Under the pieces are notes generated by a model that searched no databases, was not told the DNA's origin, and saw only the letters and a program-made list of their open reading frames with translations. From Brevibacterium pigmentatum (GTDB lineage Bacteria > Actinomycetota > Actinomycetes > Actinomycetales > Brevibacteriaceae): a DNA stretch of 64,000 nucleotides. The translations under genes were made by a program, and so were the position numbers. The stretch is from assembly GCF_011617465.1 (NCBI RefSeq), contig NZ_CP050153.1, positions 1,054,001 through 1,118,000 of the forward strand. Direction: 5' to 3'. This document shows positions 28,029-37,775 of this stretch, piece after piece; within the stretch, counting starts at the first letter, position 1; the number at the start of each line of letters is the position of its first letter.

Positions 28029-28097
28029 GCCGAACCCACGCGTAACTGAGAACGATCCCGGGACGAAACCCGACCCGCGAAGAATCAGAGGAGAACC

Positions 28098-29459
28098 ATG
28101 ACGACAGCAGAGACGAACGGTCACACCACCGATCGGTCCGCCGCCCTCTTCACCCGCGCCGAGGCGGTCATCCCCGGCGGAGTGAACTCCCCGGTTCGCG
28201 CGTTCAAGGCCGTCGGCGGCACCCCCCGCTTCATCACCGAGGCGACCGGTGCGTGGCTGCGCGACGCCGACGGCAACGACTACATCGACCTCATCGGATC
28301 CTGGGGTCCGATGATCATGGGCCACTCCCGCCCCGAGGTCGTCGCCGCCGTTCAGGAAGCCGCCGTCAAGGGATTCTCCTTCGGCACCCCGTCGACCGGT
28401 GAGGTCGAACTCGCTGAGGAGATCGTGCGCCGCGTCGACCCCGTCGACCAGGTGCGCCTCGTGTCCTCGGGCACCGAGGCGACGATGTCGGCGATTCGCC
28501 TGGCCCGCGGCTACACGGGACGGTCCAAGGTCGTGAAGTTCGCCGGCTGCTACCACGGTCACGTCGACTCGCTGCTGGCCCAGGCCGGCTCGGGACTGGC
28601 CACGTTCTCCCTGCCCGACACCCCCGGAGTCACCGGAGCTCAGGCGCAGGACACGATCGTCGTCGACTACAACGACGCTGCCGGTCTCGAAGCCGTGTTC
28701 GCCGAACACGGTGAGGACATCGCCTGCGTCATCACCGAGGCCAGCCCCGGCAACATGGGTGTCGTGCCTCCCCGCGACGGCTTCACGAACACGATCCGCC
28801 GCCTGACCAAGGCGCACGGTGCGCTGATGATCAGCGACGAGGTGATGACCGGCTTCCGCGTCTCCACAGCCGGTTGGTACGGCTATGAGTCCGAGACCCT
28901 CGGCTACCCCGAGGGCCCGGCCGACCTGTTCACCTTCGGCAAGGTCATGGGCGGAGGCTTCCCGGCAGCGGCCTTCGGCGGTCGCGCCGACATCATGGCC
29001 CACCTCGCTCCCTCCGGTCCCGTCTACCAGGCAGGAACGCTCTCGGGCAATCCTGTGGCCACCGCGGCCGGACTGGCCACACTCAAGCTCACGACCGAAC
29101 TCGATGTGTACTCGCATATCGGCCGTGCCGCAGACATCCTGCGCCCAGCCGTCGCCTCTGCGTTGGAGGCCGAAGGCATCGCTCACGTCATCCAGTCCGC
29201 GAACTCGATGTTCTCCGTGTTCTTCACCGACGCCGAGGTGACGAACTACGACTGTGCCCGGGCTCAGAATGTCGACCGGTACACCGCATTCTTCAACGCC
29301 ATGCTCGATCAGGGCATCCATATGCCCCCGAGCGCGTTCGAAGCTTGGTTCCTGTCCTACGCCCACACCGATGAGATCCTCGATCGGATCATCAGCGCCC
29401 TGCCCGCAGCTGCCAAGGCCGCGGCCGCGGTTCCGGAGGCCGGGAAGGCGCAGTCATGA
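28098..29459 (+). CDS. hemL: Glutamate-1-semialdehyde 2,1-aminomutase HemL
   Basis: PLP-dependent enzyme of 453 aa that converts glutamate-1-semialdehyde to 5-aminolevulinate, completing the C5 route with HemA. The motif [11 protein letters not shown] is diagnostic at the N-terminus, and the PLP lysine is in [11 protein letters not shown]. The length is slightly above typical because of an N-terminal extension and an Ala-rich tail. GAGGAG precedes the ATG. The 3' end overlaps the phosphatase gene by 4 bp. Confidence 0.96.
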   Translation: MTTAETNGHTTDRSAALFTRAEAVIPGGVNSPVRAFKAVGGTPRFITEATGAWLRDADGNDYIDLIGSWGPMIMGHSRPEVVAAVQEAAVKGFSFGTPSTGEVELAEEIVRRVDPVDQVRLVSSGTEATMSAIRLARGYTGRSKVVKFAGCYHGHVDSLLAQAGSGLATFSLPDTPGVTGAQAQDTIVVDYNDAAGLEAVFAEHGEDIACVITEASPGNMGVVPPRDGFTNTIRRLTKAHGALMISDEVMTGFRVSTAGWYGYESETLGYPEGPADLFTFGKVMGGGFPAAAFGGRADIMAHLAPSGPVYQAGTLSGNPVATAAGLATLKLTTELDVYSHIGRAADILRPAVASALEAEGIAHVIQSANSMFSVFFTDAEVTNYDCARAQNVDRYTAFFNAMLDQGIHMPPSAFEAWFLSYAHTDEILDRIISALPAAAKAAAAVPEAGKAQS

Positions 29460-30097
29460 CCACCATCCACCTCGTCCGACACGGCGAAGTCGACAACCCC
29501 GACGGCATCCTCTACGGCCGTCTGCCGCATTTCGGTCTCACCGAGCGCGGACACGAGATGGCCGCCCGCGTGGCCGAGCACTTCGCGTCGGCGCCCAACC
29601 GGCCGGTCGAGCTCGTGGCCTCGCCGCTGCTGCGGACCCAGCAGACGATCGCGCCTCTGTCCGAGGCCCTCGGGTTGCCGGTGTTCGATGACGATCGCGT
29701 CATCGAAGCGGCGAACTCCTTCGAGGGACAGAAGCTCAATGCCAGGCGCCTGGCCGAGCCGAAGAACTTCGTGCGGCTGTACAACCCGCTCACCCCGTCC
29801 TGGGGAGAGCCGTACAGGCAGATCGTGCTGCGCATGGGGGCCGCGATGGCCAGCCTGCGTGCCAAGCTCGAGAACCACGGTCCGGACGCCGAGGGAGTCA
29901 TCGTCTCCCACCAGCTGCCGATCTGGATGACCCGCCTGTCGGGGGAGGGGCGCTCGCTCGTCCACGACCCGCGCAGGCGTGAATGTGACCTGGCTTCTAT
30001 CACCAGTTTCACATTCGATTCCTCCACACTGGTGTCCGTGAGTTACGAGAGCATCTGCGCGGATCTGCAGCCGGGCACCGCGGTGGCGGGCGCATGA
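29456..30097 (+). CDS. Histidine phosphatase family protein
   Basis: Protein of 213 aa in the phosphoglycerate mutase/acid phosphatase superfamily. The catalytic motif [10 protein letters not shown] is at the N-terminus, the second Arg is in SPLLRTQQT and the second His is in [10 protein letters not shown]. Genes of this type are conserved between hemL and the cytochrome c maturation genes in actinobacteria. The substrate is not known. It is coupled by 4-bp overlaps to hemL upstream and to the TlpA-like gene downstream. Confidence 0.85.
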   Translation: MTTIHLVRHGEVDNPDGILYGRLPHFGLTERGHEMAARVAEHFASAPNRPVELVASPLLRTQQTIAPLSEALGLPVFDDDRVIEAANSFEGQKLNARRLAEPKNFVRLYNPLTPSWGEPYRQIVLRMGAAMASLRAKLENHGPDAEGVIVSHQLPIWMTRLSGEGRSLVHDPRRRECDLASITSFTFDSSTLVSVSYESICADLQPGTAVAGA

Positions 30098-30693
30098 ATT
30101 TCGGACGTCATCCCCTCAACCGCAGGGCCCTCTTCACCTCCGCGCTCGCCGCTGGAACAGCCCTGGCGCTCAGCGCCTGCAGCGAGAACGACGAGCTGGC
30201 CGATCAGGCGGGATCCGACCAGGGGTACGTCTCCGGTTCGGGAGTCGTCTCACGGGTGCCCGCCGAGGATCGCGGCGAACCTCTCGACCTGAGCTTCGAG
30301 ACCCTCGACGGGAAGACGGTGTCGCTGGCGGATCTGCGTCCCACCACGGTCGTCATCAACCTCTGGTACGCGGCCTGCCCGCCGTGCCGGAAGGAAGCCC
30401 CCGACCTGAAGTCCGTGTCCGAGGAATTCGGGGACAAGGCCCAGTTCATCGGCGTCAACGTCCGCGACCAAGAGGCTGCGGCCAACGCGTTCATCCAGAA
30501 CTACCAGGTGCCGTACCCGAATATGCTCGATTCGAACGGTGAGATGGTCTCCCTGCTCTCCGGCGTTCTGCCCCCGCAGGCCACCCCCTCGACGGTGGTC
30601 CTCGATGCGAAGGGCCGGGCCGCGGCAAGAGTGGTCGGAGAAGTCGACGCGTCGACGCTCAAGGGACTCATCGAGGACGTGCAGTCCGAGTGA
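30094..30693 (+). CDS. TlpA/ResA-like thiol-disulfide lipoprotein
   Basis: Exported thioredoxin-like protein of 199 aa. A lipoprotein signal (RRALFTSALAAG, then LSAC with the lipobox Cys near residue 29) anchors it outside the membrane. The redox site is ACPPCRKEAP near residue 91, with a cis-Pro in PPQATPSTVV. ResA-type proteins reduce apocytochrome cysteines before haem attachment, using electrons from CcdA, which is encoded immediately downstream with a 4-bp overlap. Confidence 0.9.
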   Translation: MNFGRHPLNRRALFTSALAAGTALALSACSENDELADQAGSDQGYVSGSGVVSRVPAEDRGEPLDLSFETLDGKTVSLADLRPTTVVINLWYAACPPCRKEAPDLKSVSEEFGDKAQFIGVNVRDQEAAANAFIQNYQVPYPNMLDSNGEMVSLLSGVLPPQATPSTVVLDAKGRAAARVVGEVDASTLKGLIEDVQSE

Positions 30694-31454
30694 GTGGCCT
30701 CGGGGCGGACTTCGCCCAGACCGTTCTCTCGGGACCGCTGCTGCTGGCTGCCGGCGCGGCGGCCCTGGCCGGACTCGTCTCGTTCGCCTCACCCTGCGTG
30801 CTGCCGCTGGTACCCGGCTACGTCGGATACGTCACGGGTCTCTCCGGATCCTCGCTGAAGGACAAGCAGACGTGGCGAGTGGTCGTGGGCATCACCCTGT
30901 TCGTCCTCGGCTTCACGGTCGTCTTCGTGCTGTTGGGAACCAGCTTCTCCGCGCTCGGGGCGCTGTTCTCCCAATGGCAGTCGATCATCCTCCGCGTCCT
31001 CGGCGTCATCGTCATCCTTGCCGGTTTCGTATTCATGGGCGGATTCGGCCTGCTCCAGAACGAGCACCGCATCCGCGCCAGACCGAAGGCCGGACTCTGG
31101 GGCGCACCGGTGCTCGGAGCGACCTTCGCCCTCGGCTGGGCACCCTGCGTGGGACCGACCCTGTCGGCCGTGCTGAGCATGTCGGTGAGCTTCGGCGGTG
31201 ACGGAATGATCTGGCGCGGAGCACTGCTGGCCTTCGTCTACTGTCTGGGCTTGGGCATCCCGTTCATCCTCCTGGCGCTGGCGATCCACAAGGGCGCCGG
31301 ACGACTCGAATGGGTGCGGAAACATCAGACCGCGATCGTGCGCGCCGGGGGCATCATGCTCATCATCCTGGGTGTGCTCATGGCCAGCGGCGTATGGAAC
31401 ATGTGGATGACCTCTCTGCAAGGTCTCATCAATGGATTCGAAGTGGTGATCTAG
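30690..31454 (+). CDS. ccdA: Cytochrome c biogenesis protein CcdA
   Basis: Membrane protein of 254 aa with about six helices that carries reducing power from cytosolic thioredoxin to extracytoplasmic ResA-like proteins. The two redox cysteines are in SFASPCVLPL and LGWAPCVGP, each next to Pro as in the family. The GTG start overlaps the upstream gene by 4 bp and the stop overlaps resB by one base, consistent with one system II maturation operon. Confidence 0.93.
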   Translation: MSGLGADFAQTVLSGPLLLAAGAAALAGLVSFASPCVLPLVPGYVGYVTGLSGSSLKDKQTWRVVVGITLFVLGFTVVFVLLGTSFSALGALFSQWQSIILRVLGVIVILAGFVFMGGFGLLQNEHRIRARPKAGLWGAPVLGATFALGWAPCVGPTLSAVLSMSVSFGGDGMIWRGALLAFVYCLGLGIPFILLALAIHKGAGRLEWVRKHQTAIVRAGGIMLIILGVLMASGVWNMWMTSLQGLINGFEVVI

Positions 31455-33121
31455 TGGCGGGCTCAACCGAAGGCTCGGAGACGACGCAGCCGAAATCGGG
31501 TGCGACATCGACGGCGAAGCAGGGGGACAAGCCTGCCGCGAAGTCGACCGTGACGCAGCCCCAGCTCGGGTTCCTCGGCATGTGCCGGTGGGCCTGGACT
31601 CAGCTGACGACGATGCGCGTGGCCCTGATCCTCCTGCTCATCCTCGCCCTCGCCTCGATCCCCGGGTCTCTGCTGCCGCAGAGGATCCAGGACCCGGGCC
31701 GCGTCAACACCTTCCTGGAGAACAACGGTGCCTGGGGGCAGTTCCTCGACACCATCCAGATGTTCGACGTCTACTCCTCCGTGTGGTTCTCCGCGATCTA
31801 CCTGCTGCTGATGGTCTCGCTCATCGGCTGCATCATCCCGCGGTCGAAACAGCACTGGAAGGCGATGCGCTCGTCCCCGCCCAAAGCACCGAGGCGGCTG
31901 TCCCGGATGCCCGGTTACGCCTCCTTCGCCTCGGCACAGGGAGACGCAGAGACCCGTGAGGACGCGGACGAGGAGTTCCTCGATGCCGCCGAGGCCCGGC
32001 TGAAGAAGTCGGGGTACCGGATCAACCGGCAGTCCGATCACATCGCCGCCGAACGCGGCTATCTCCGCGAGACCGGCAACCTCGTCTTCCACATCGCGCT
32101 GCTCATGGCGACCCTGACGATGGCGATCGGATCGCTGTTCGGCTATGAAGGTCAGCGCATCCTCGTCGAGGGTGAGACGTTCTCGAATTCGCTGGTCTCC
32201 TATGACTCCTTCGAACCCGGCTCCTACTACGATGCGGACAATCTGCCGGACTTCCGGCTCAAACTCGATTCCTTCACCTCCACCTTCGACGATCAGGCGG
32301 CGGGCAACCAGTTCGGTCAGCCGCGCAGCTTCGATGCGAAGGTGACGACGACTGCGGACGGGAAGACCGAATCGCACCTGCTCAAGGTCAACGAGCCGGT
32401 GCGCGTGGGCGGCGTCGGCGTCTACCTGACCGGAAACGGCTACGCCCCCGAGGTGACCGTGCGTGATGCGAAGGGCGATATCGTCCAGTCCGGTCCGCAG
32501 GTGTTCATCCCGGACGGCGGAGACCCCGGATACACCTCCGAAGGCGTCATCAAGGTCCCGGACTCGGCCGGCACGCAGATGGGGTTCGTCGGCGTGTTCC
32601 TGCCCACCGCTGCACAGAATCAGGACGGGGAGCTGATCTCGAGCTTCGCCGAGCTGCGCAACCCCTACCTGGTGATGAGCGGCTACACCGGCGACCTCGG
32701 CCTCGACTCCGGAGTCCCGCAGTCCGTGTACTCCCTCGACGCCGACAAGATGACGGAGATGACCGATGCCTCGGGCAATCCGCTCGTCATCCAGCTCGCC
32801 GAGGGGGACACGCAGAAGCTGCCCAACGGCGGTTCGGTGACCTTCGACGGAGTCAAGAAGTACATCGCCGTCGACATCTCCCAGGACCCGACGCAGGCGC
32901 TCATGCTCATCAGTGCGATCCTCGTTCTGGCAGGGCTCGGCCTGTCCCTGTTCATTCCCCGCCGTCGCGTCTGGGTGCGAATCAAGAACGGCGACGCCGA
33001 GGTGGCCGCCCTGGCCCGTGGTGAGGATCCGATGGTCGAACGCGCCGTCGAAGACCTGGTCAAAGACCTGCGCGACACGGACCCCGATGAGGGTGAGCAC
33101 GGCGAGGACGACGAAAGATGA
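31454..33121 (+). CDS. resB: Cytochrome c biogenesis protein ResB (Ccs1)
   Basis: Membrane protein of about 555 aa. A polar N-terminal tail of some 45 residues is followed by membrane helices near residues 55-80 and 110-135. A third helix lies near 205-225, then a large extracytoplasmic domain, then a last helix near 480-500. The C-terminus is highly acidic. It forms the haem export and ligation complex with CcsB. The GTG at 31454 overlaps the ccdA stop by one base. A longer frame reaches back to 31310, but that part is antisense-like noise inside ccdA. Confidence 0.92.
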   Translation: MAGSTEGSETTQPKSGATSTAKQGDKPAAKSTVTQPQLGFLGMCRWAWTQLTTMRVALILLLILALASIPGSLLPQRIQDPGRVNTFLENNGAWGQFLDTIQMFDVYSSVWFSAIYLLLMVSLIGCIIPRSKQHWKAMRSSPPKAPRRLSRMPGYASFASAQGDAETREDADEEFLDAAEARLKKSGYRINRQSDHIAAERGYLRETGNLVFHIALLMATLTMAIGSLFGYEGQRILVEGETFSNSLVSYDSFEPGSYYDADNLPDFRLKLDSFTSTFDDQAAGNQFGQPRSFDAKVTTTADGKTESHLLKVNEPVRVGGVGVYLTGNGYAPEVTVRDAKGDIVQSGPQVFIPDGGDPGYTSEGVIKVPDSAGTQMGFVGVFLPTAAQNQDGELISSFAELRNPYLVMSGYTGDLGLDSGVPQSVYSLDADKMTEMTDASGNPLVIQLAEGDTQKLPNGGSVTFDGVKKYIAVDISQDPTQALMLISAILVLAGLGLSLFIPRRRVWVRIKNGDAEVAALARGEDPMVERAVEDLVKDLRDTDPDEGEHGEDDER

Positions 33122-33157
33122 ACCCGAAGTACTACGCGGAGTAGAATAGCCGCGGAG

Positions 33158-33203
33158 TGCGCGTCGCCTTCGGTCTCCGCACGGAGTCGGACGGGGACGC
33201 GCA
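33158..33203. promoter_or_regulatory. Nested inverted repeat between resB and ccsB
   Basis: TGCGCGTC at 33158-33165 pairs with GACGCGCA at 33196-33203, enclosing CTCCG-CA-CGGAG at 33175-33186. This is a two-level hairpin in the 132-bp leader of ccsB. It may be a processing or attenuation site that lowers downstream expression. No T-run follows, so a simple terminator is less likely. Confidence 0.45.
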
Positions 33204-33253
33204 GACAGAGAACAGCATGCGATAGAAGAGCACTTCAGTGGTGCGGAGGATGA

Positions 33254-34258
33254 ATGGACGTCAACACAGACCTCGCAATGTGGTCGAACCAGTTGATCAT
33301 CTCGGCGATGATCGTCTACGCCGTCGCCATGATCTTCTACGCCTTCGACCTCTTCGGTGCGCGTGAGCTGAAAACCTCGGAGACCGAGGTCGCGACCTCC
33401 GCCAAGGCCAGCACCGTGCGCCGGACGAACCGGAAGACGGCGTCGACCGCCGTTCTCGACCGGCCGGGCGACGACGATTCCGCGACGGTGAAGTCGTCGA
33501 AGAAGAACCGGCATCGCGGTGCCCGCATCGGCACCTCGCTGCTCGTGCTCGCCATGCTCCTCCACGTCGGGGGAGTGCTCACTCGTGCCCTGTCCGTGGC
33601 CCGTGTGCCGTGGGGCAACATGATGGAGTACGTCCTGTCTGCCACTGCGATCACCGTCATCGTCTACCTCGTCGTGCTGACGAAGAAGGACGTGCGGTAC
33701 CTGGGAACGTTCGTCTCCGGCGGAGTGCTCCTGTGCCTGGGACTGGCGATCACCGTCTTCTACACCCCGGCCGCCAAGCTCATCCCGGCTCTGGATTCGT
33801 ACTGGATCGCCATCCACGTGCCGATTGCGATCCTCTCGACCTCTCTGCTCTACATCTCTGCGATCCTCGCGGTCTTCCAGATCCTGAAGAGCGTGCACGA
33901 GACCAAGGACCCGAAGTGGCTGCGGTTCCTCCACCGGCTGCCCTCGAGCACTGACCTCGAGCGGATCTCCTACCGGATTGCGGCTGTCGGCTTCATCACC
34001 TGGACCTTCACCCTCATCGCCGGCGCCATCTGGGCCGAGGTGGCCTGGAGCCGCTACTGGGGTTGGGACTCGAAGGAGATCTGGACGTTCGTCGTCTGGG
34101 TCATCTACGCCGCGTACCTGCACGCCCGTGCGACCCGCGGTTGGGGCCCGACGAAGGTCGCCGTGCTCAACCTCATCGGCATCGCCTCGGTGATCTTCAA
34201 CTTCACCGTCGTCAACATGTACTTCAACGGACTGCACTCGTACTCCGGCCTCGACTGA
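33254..34258 (+). CDS. ccsB: Cytochrome c biogenesis protein CcsB (ResC)
   Basis: Haem-handling membrane protein of 334 aa. The tryptophan-rich haem-binding motif reads WGWDSKEIWTFVVW near residues 273-286. Conserved His residues are in LLHVGGV, IAIHVPIA and LHARA. About eight helices are visible, plus a charged cytosolic loop near residues 40-90. It joins haem to apocytochrome c with ResB. This gene ends the maturation cluster, and a long palindrome follows 66 bp after the stop. Confidence 0.94.
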   Translation: MDVNTDLAMWSNQLIISAMIVYAVAMIFYAFDLFGARELKTSETEVATSAKASTVRRTNRKTASTAVLDRPGDDDSATVKSSKKNRHRGARIGTSLLVLAMLLHVGGVLTRALSVARVPWGNMMEYVLSATAITVIVYLVVLTKKDVRYLGTFVSGGVLLCLGLAITVFYTPAAKLIPALDSYWIAIHVPIAILSTSLLYISAILAVFQILKSVHETKDPKWLRFLHRLPSSTDLERISYRIAAVGFITWTFTLIAGAIWAEVAWSRYWGWDSKEIWTFVVWVIYAAYLHARATRGWGPTKVAVLNLIGIASVIFNFTVVNMYFNGLHSYSGLD

Positions 34259-34324
34259 CGCAAATGTCCGGCCCGCGGCAGAGGCCCGGGCTCAGCCGCG
34301 CTGAGGGAGTTCAGTCGCGCTTAA

Positions 34325-34384
34325 GGCACTGTTTCAGGTGGGCAACACGGTTTTGAAACCGGGCTGTCCACCTCAAACAGTGCC
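34325..34384. repeat. 60-bp imperfect palindrome after ccsB
   Basis: The two 30-bp halves are reverse complements except at about six positions. The left arm starts GGCACTGTTTCAGGTGG and the right arm ends CCACCTCAAACAGTGCC. It lies downstream of the cytochrome c maturation operon. It could be a terminator or a mobile palindrome. It is unrelated in sequence to the palindromes at 9895 and 52252. Confidence 0.75.
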
Positions 34385-34731
34385 GTTTGCGTACTGTCTT
34401 AATGTGGTGATGGCCCGTGCGAGAAGGCGTCGGAAGCGTGTTGTGGTGCGGGATTCTCTGAATTCGCCACGTTCTTCGGTGAGCAGTTCAGAACAAGGAG
34501 TACCAATTCGCCGATTCGCAGCGCTGCACGGCCGCCGAGGTGTCCCACGGCTTCGCGTGATCGCAACGATGCTACGCCGCAGTGGTGTCAACGATGTCGC
34601 CGAATAGCGGCGGTATTGCCTGGCTGCGGCATTACGCGAGAGAAGGACGGACGGCGGCGAGCCGAATTGTGCTTGGCGACTCAGGGGCGAGACCAGTCAG
34701 CTGGTCAGGAAGACGGGTCGCGAGAGAGCGG
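34385..34731 (+). other. Region with no convincing gene
   Basis: About 350 bp follows the palindrome. One open frame (ATG at 34410, stop at 34607, 65 aa) would encode a very basic peptide starting ARARRRRKR, but no ribosome binding site is visible and I recognise no family. The codon pattern is not clearly coding. The rest holds nothing I can identify. Confidence 0.3.
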
Positions 34732-35163
34732 TCAGTTGGAGCGGCCGCGGCCGTCGCCCTTGGTTCCCCGGTCATCGGAGTCGGCAGAGGAGTCTGCGGG
34801 ACCGCTGTCGTCATCCGACTTCGCGGTGTCTTGGCTCGGGGAGTTCTCGTCGTCGTGGTCCTGAGCCGGAGGCGCGTGTTTGCCGAGCTTGAGTTCGCGG
34901 TCGACCTGACGCAGATAGTCAGGGTCGTCATCGGGAGCAACCTGCCCGCGGGGGCGCGTGCCGCGCGTGGGTTTGTCTTCGGAACCGCGTCCGAACAGGT
35001 ACCAGAGGATGAACCCGAGGACGGGGATGAAGAGGATGATGAGTGCCCACGCAGGTTTGGGCAGGACTCGAATCAGACCCCGATCACGCAACAGGCAATC
35101 GAAGAGTCCGTACAGTGTCACCGCAGCCGCCAGGACGATCGCGGCAATGAGTAGTCGAGCCAT
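34732..35163 (-). CDS. PLDc_N domain membrane protein
   Basis: Protein of 143 aa. Two membrane segments occupy residues 1-22 and 37-60, with PKPAWALIILFIPVLGFILW matching the phospholipase D nuclease N-terminal (PLDc_N) domain. The remaining 80 residues are hydrophilic, rich in Asp and Ser, and probably disordered in the cytosol. Such small proteins are common near menaquinone genes in actinobacteria, but no function is established. It is divergent from the DUF4229 gene. Confidence 0.8.
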   Translation of the reverse strand: MARLLIAAIVLAAAVTLYGLFDCLLRDRGLIRVLPKPAWALIILFIPVLGFILWYLFGRGSEDKPTRGTRPRGQVAPDDDPDYLRQVDRELKLGKHAPPAQDHDDENSPSQDTAKSDDDSGPADSSADSDDRGTKGDGRGRSN

Positions 35164-35238
35164 GCATCAAGGATAGTCCACCAACCTGAGCGCGGGCTCC
35201 AGCGGGCGGTGACAAGACTGTCACGACAGGAGGCTAAA

Positions 35239-35538
35239 ATGAGTTCAATGCGCACCTTCTGGCTCTACACACTGGCTCGCTTCGGCCTCATCATCGCCGT
35301 CGGCCTCGTTCTGTTCCCTTTCCTCGGCCTCAACCTGGTCATGGCGATCGCCGCCATCATCATCGGTGCACTGCTGAGCTACCTGCTCCTGGGCAAGATG
35401 CGCGCCAAAGCCGCAACCGAAATCGAAGCGAAGGTCGCCAAGCGGGCGTCCAAGCCGAAGCGCGTCGGCGCCGACGAAGCGGCTGAGGACGAGATCGTCG
35501 AAGAGCGTCTCGGAGAAGACGGCGACCAGTCGAAGTGA
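35239..35538 (+). CDS. DUF4229 small membrane protein
   Basis: Protein of 99 aa with two hydrophobic helices (about residues 10-30 and 33-52). A charged cytosolic tail follows, rich in Ala, Lys and Glu. It matches DUF4229 of actinobacteria. The ATG at 35239 follows AGGAGG at a good distance. It converges with menA, whose stop lies 17 bp away. Its linkage with menaquinone genes is frequent, but the role is unknown. Confidence 0.82.
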   Translation: MSSMRTFWLYTLARFGLIIAVGLVLFPFLGLNLVMAIAAIIIGALLSYLLLGKMRAKAATEIEAKVAKRASKPKRVGADEAAEDEIVEERLGEDGDQSK

Positions 35539-35555
35539 ACTGAGGCGGACGCGCT

Positions 35556-36488
35556 TCAGAGCGCCAGGCCGAGGCCCATCAGCGCGGAGAAGGCCAAACC
35601 GGTCAGCCCAGTGGACTTGATCGGCGGAATCAGCCCAGGACCCGTCGTGCCGCTGAGCACCGTCTTGAGCGGATTGAGCGCCGGGACGAGGGCGAGGATC
35701 GCCAGGGCCACGGCGGGATGACCGTCGAGGATCGCCAGCGCCAGCAGCGCGAACGGCAGCAGCACGAGCACCGCATAGGCGATGCGTGCGGCATTGTCAC
35801 CGATCTTCACGGCCAGGGTGATCTTGTCGGCTTCGATGTCGGTGGGGATGTCACGGAGGTTGTTGACCATGAGCACAGCAGAGGCCAGGGATCCGATCGA
35901 GACGGCTCCGGCCCAACCGCTGAGGGTGAGATGACCGACCTGCATCCACATCGTGCCCAGGGTCGCCACGAGCCCGAAGAACACGAAGACGAAGACCTCG
36001 CCGAGGCCCATATAGCCATAGGGCCGTCTGCCGCCGGTGTAGAACCAGGCGGCGGCGACGGCGGCGGCTCCGACGAGGAGGAACCACCACGCCTGTGAGA
36101 TGAGGACGAGCACGATGCCGGCGACTCCGGCCAGGCCGAAGAAGATGAAGGCGGCCCGTTTGACCGCGTGAGGTTCGGCCAGCCCGGTCGCGGTGAGCCG
36201 GACCGGTCCGACGCGTTCGTCATCGGTGCCGCGGATGCCGTCGGAATAGTCGTTGGCGTAGTTCGAGCCGATCTGCAGGCACAGGGAGACGAGGAGAGCG
36301 AGGAATCCGCGCAGCAGGATCTGTCCGAAGCTGACGTGGTCGTCCTTGCCCGAGATGTCGTCGAGGATGAAGGCGGTGAATCCGCCGAGCGATCCGATCG
36401 CGGCGCCGGTTCCGATGAGGACGGGTGCGAGAGCCAGGGGCAGAGTTCGCAGTCGAGCTCCAGAAATCCACTGGGCGGCATCAGCCAT
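35556..36488 (-). CDS. menA: 1,4-dihydroxy-2-naphthoate polyprenyltransferase MenA
   Basis: UbiA-family membrane enzyme of 310 aa that attaches the polyprenyl tail to 1,4-dihydroxy-2-naphthoate, making demethylmenaquinone. The first Asp-rich site is NYANDYSDGIRGTDD and the second is NNLRDIPTDIEADK, each followed by membrane helices. ISGARLRTLPLALAP is the usual MenA N-terminus. It is third in the menB-menE-menA operon on this strand. Confidence 0.94.
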   Translation of the reverse strand: MADAAQWISGARLRTLPLALAPVLIGTGAAIGSLGGFTAFILDDISGKDDHVSFGQILLRGFLALLVSLCLQIGSNYANDYSDGIRGTDDERVGPVRLTATGLAEPHAVKRAAFIFFGLAGVAGIVLVLISQAWWFLLVGAAAVAAAWFYTGGRRPYGYMGLGEVFVFVFFGLVATLGTMWMQVGHLTLSGWAGAVSIGSLASAVLMVNNLRDIPTDIEADKITLAVKIGDNAARIAYAVLVLLPFALLALAILDGHPAVALAILALVPALNPLKTVLSGTTGPGLIPPIKSTGLTGLAFSALMGLGLAL

Positions 36489-36526
36489 AGTCCTCGCTCA
36501 CCTTCCTGTCGAATTGTGGAGCCGTC

Positions 36527-37762
36527 TTATGTTACCGGTTGTTCACCAGTATGGGTATTCGCATCACGCGCCATGAGATCGGCGGCGAGCCGGGCCGCAG
36601 CCCTGCGATCTGGTTTGCCGATCGACCGGTTCGGAATCTCGGCGACCGGGAAGACGAGCTGCGGCAGCAGCTGCCCCGTCATCCCATGGTCGAGGGCATT
36701 GAGCCTCTGTGCCGATTCTCGCGGATTCTCCGCTCCGACACCACCGCCGTCGACAGTCCGGACGAGTGCGACGATGAGTTTGCCCCACTCCTCGTCGGGC
36801 ACCCAGGTCACAAGCATCTCCTCTATTCCCGCCTTCTGCCAGCTCGGCAGCAGGCCGGACTCCAGGGCATGCGGGGAGACGTTCGTGCCGCCGGAGACGA
36901 TGATGTCGTCGGCTCGACCGAGCACGCTGAGCACACCGGAATCGATCCGACCCAGATCGCTGGTGTGCATGATCCGCCGTCCCGCCTCGTCGACGGTGAG
37001 AGCGGGGGAGTCGACCGGTGTGATCGCTCCGTCGGCGCCGATCTCGACGTAGCCGTCGGCCACGACGGGCCCGGTCAGGTCGATCGTCCCCGCCTCGGTG
37101 ATGGTCACCTCGACCCCGTCGAAGGGCACCCCGTCATAGACGCAGCCGCCCGCCGTCTCGCTCATCCCGTAGGTCCGCACGATCGCCAGTCCCGCGGCCT
37201 CGGCGCGGTCGAGCAGCGATGGTGAGATCGCCGCTCCGCCGAGGAGGATGTGCGAGATCCGTCCGGCCGCCTCGGTGGCGAGGCCGTCCTCGAGGATCCG
37301 GTGGAGTTGGGTGGGCACGATCGAGGTGTACGTCGGTCGGTCGCCCGCCCGTTCCACCAGGGCGGTGACCTCGGTGGCGAAGGACTGGGCGGTGAACCTC
37401 GCCGAGGCGGCCCTGACCGGTGCGCGGCCCGCTAAGCGGGCGCGCAGCTCGACTTGGAACCCGGCGATGTGGTTGACCGGCAGGCACAGGTGCCAATCGC
37501 CGGGCCCGGAGAGGAATCGTTCGGTCGCCCGCGCCGAGGCGGTCAGCGCATCAGCTGACAAGGCCACCGCTTTCGCCGTCCCGGTCGATCCGGAGGTGAA
37601 GAGGATGAGGGCCGGGGCTGGACCCTGCCCTGCCCACAGACTGGGTGCCGCCTCGGTGACGGCACCGTCCCGATCCGATGGAAGGATGAGGATCGAGGTC
37701 CCGGCGAGTGCCCGGTCGATGGCCTCGGGCAGCTCGGCGGGGTGCAGTTCGCGTGCAGTCAT
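36527..37762 (-). CDS. menE: o-Succinylbenzoate-CoA ligase MenE
   Basis: AMP-forming acyl-CoA synthetase of 411 aa that activates o-succinylbenzoate. The P-loop-like motif LILFTSGSTGTAKAVALS, TYGMSETAGG, HTSDLGRID and the C-terminal Lys in RSIGKPDRR are all present. It is shorter than generic acyl-CoA ligases, as usual for actinobacterial MenE, because the N-terminal subdomain is reduced. It lies 13 bp after menB and 38 bp before menA. Confidence 0.93.
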   Translation of the reverse strand: MTARELHPAELPEAIDRALAGTSILILPSDRDGAVTEAAPSLWAGQGPAPALILFTSGSTGTAKAVALSADALTASARATERFLSGPGDWHLCLPVNHIAGFQVELRARLAGRAPVRAASARFTAQSFATEVTALVERAGDRPTYTSIVPTQLHRILEDGLATEAAGRISHILLGGAAISPSLLDRAEAAGLAIVRTYGMSETAGGCVYDGVPFDGVEVTITEAGTIDLTGPVVADGYVEIGADGAITPVDSPALTVDEAGRRIMHTSDLGRIDSGVLSVLGRADDIIVSGGTNVSPHALESGLLPSWQKAGIEEMLVTWVPDEEWGKLIVALVRTVDGGGVGAENPRESAQRLNALDHGMTGQLLPQLVFPVAEIPNRSIGKPDRRAAARLAADLMARDANTHTGEQPVT

Positions 37763-37775
37763 GCGCAGAGCCGGT

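Noticed and set aside
31463..34237. 924-codon open frame on the minus strand
   Set aside because: It is a shadow of resB and ccsB caused by high GC. It is Gly/Arg/Asp/Val-rich without motifs.
34410..34607. 65-codon basic peptide frame after the ccsB palindrome
   Set aside because: No ribosome binding site, no recognised family and no clear coding pattern. It is mentioned only in the region note.
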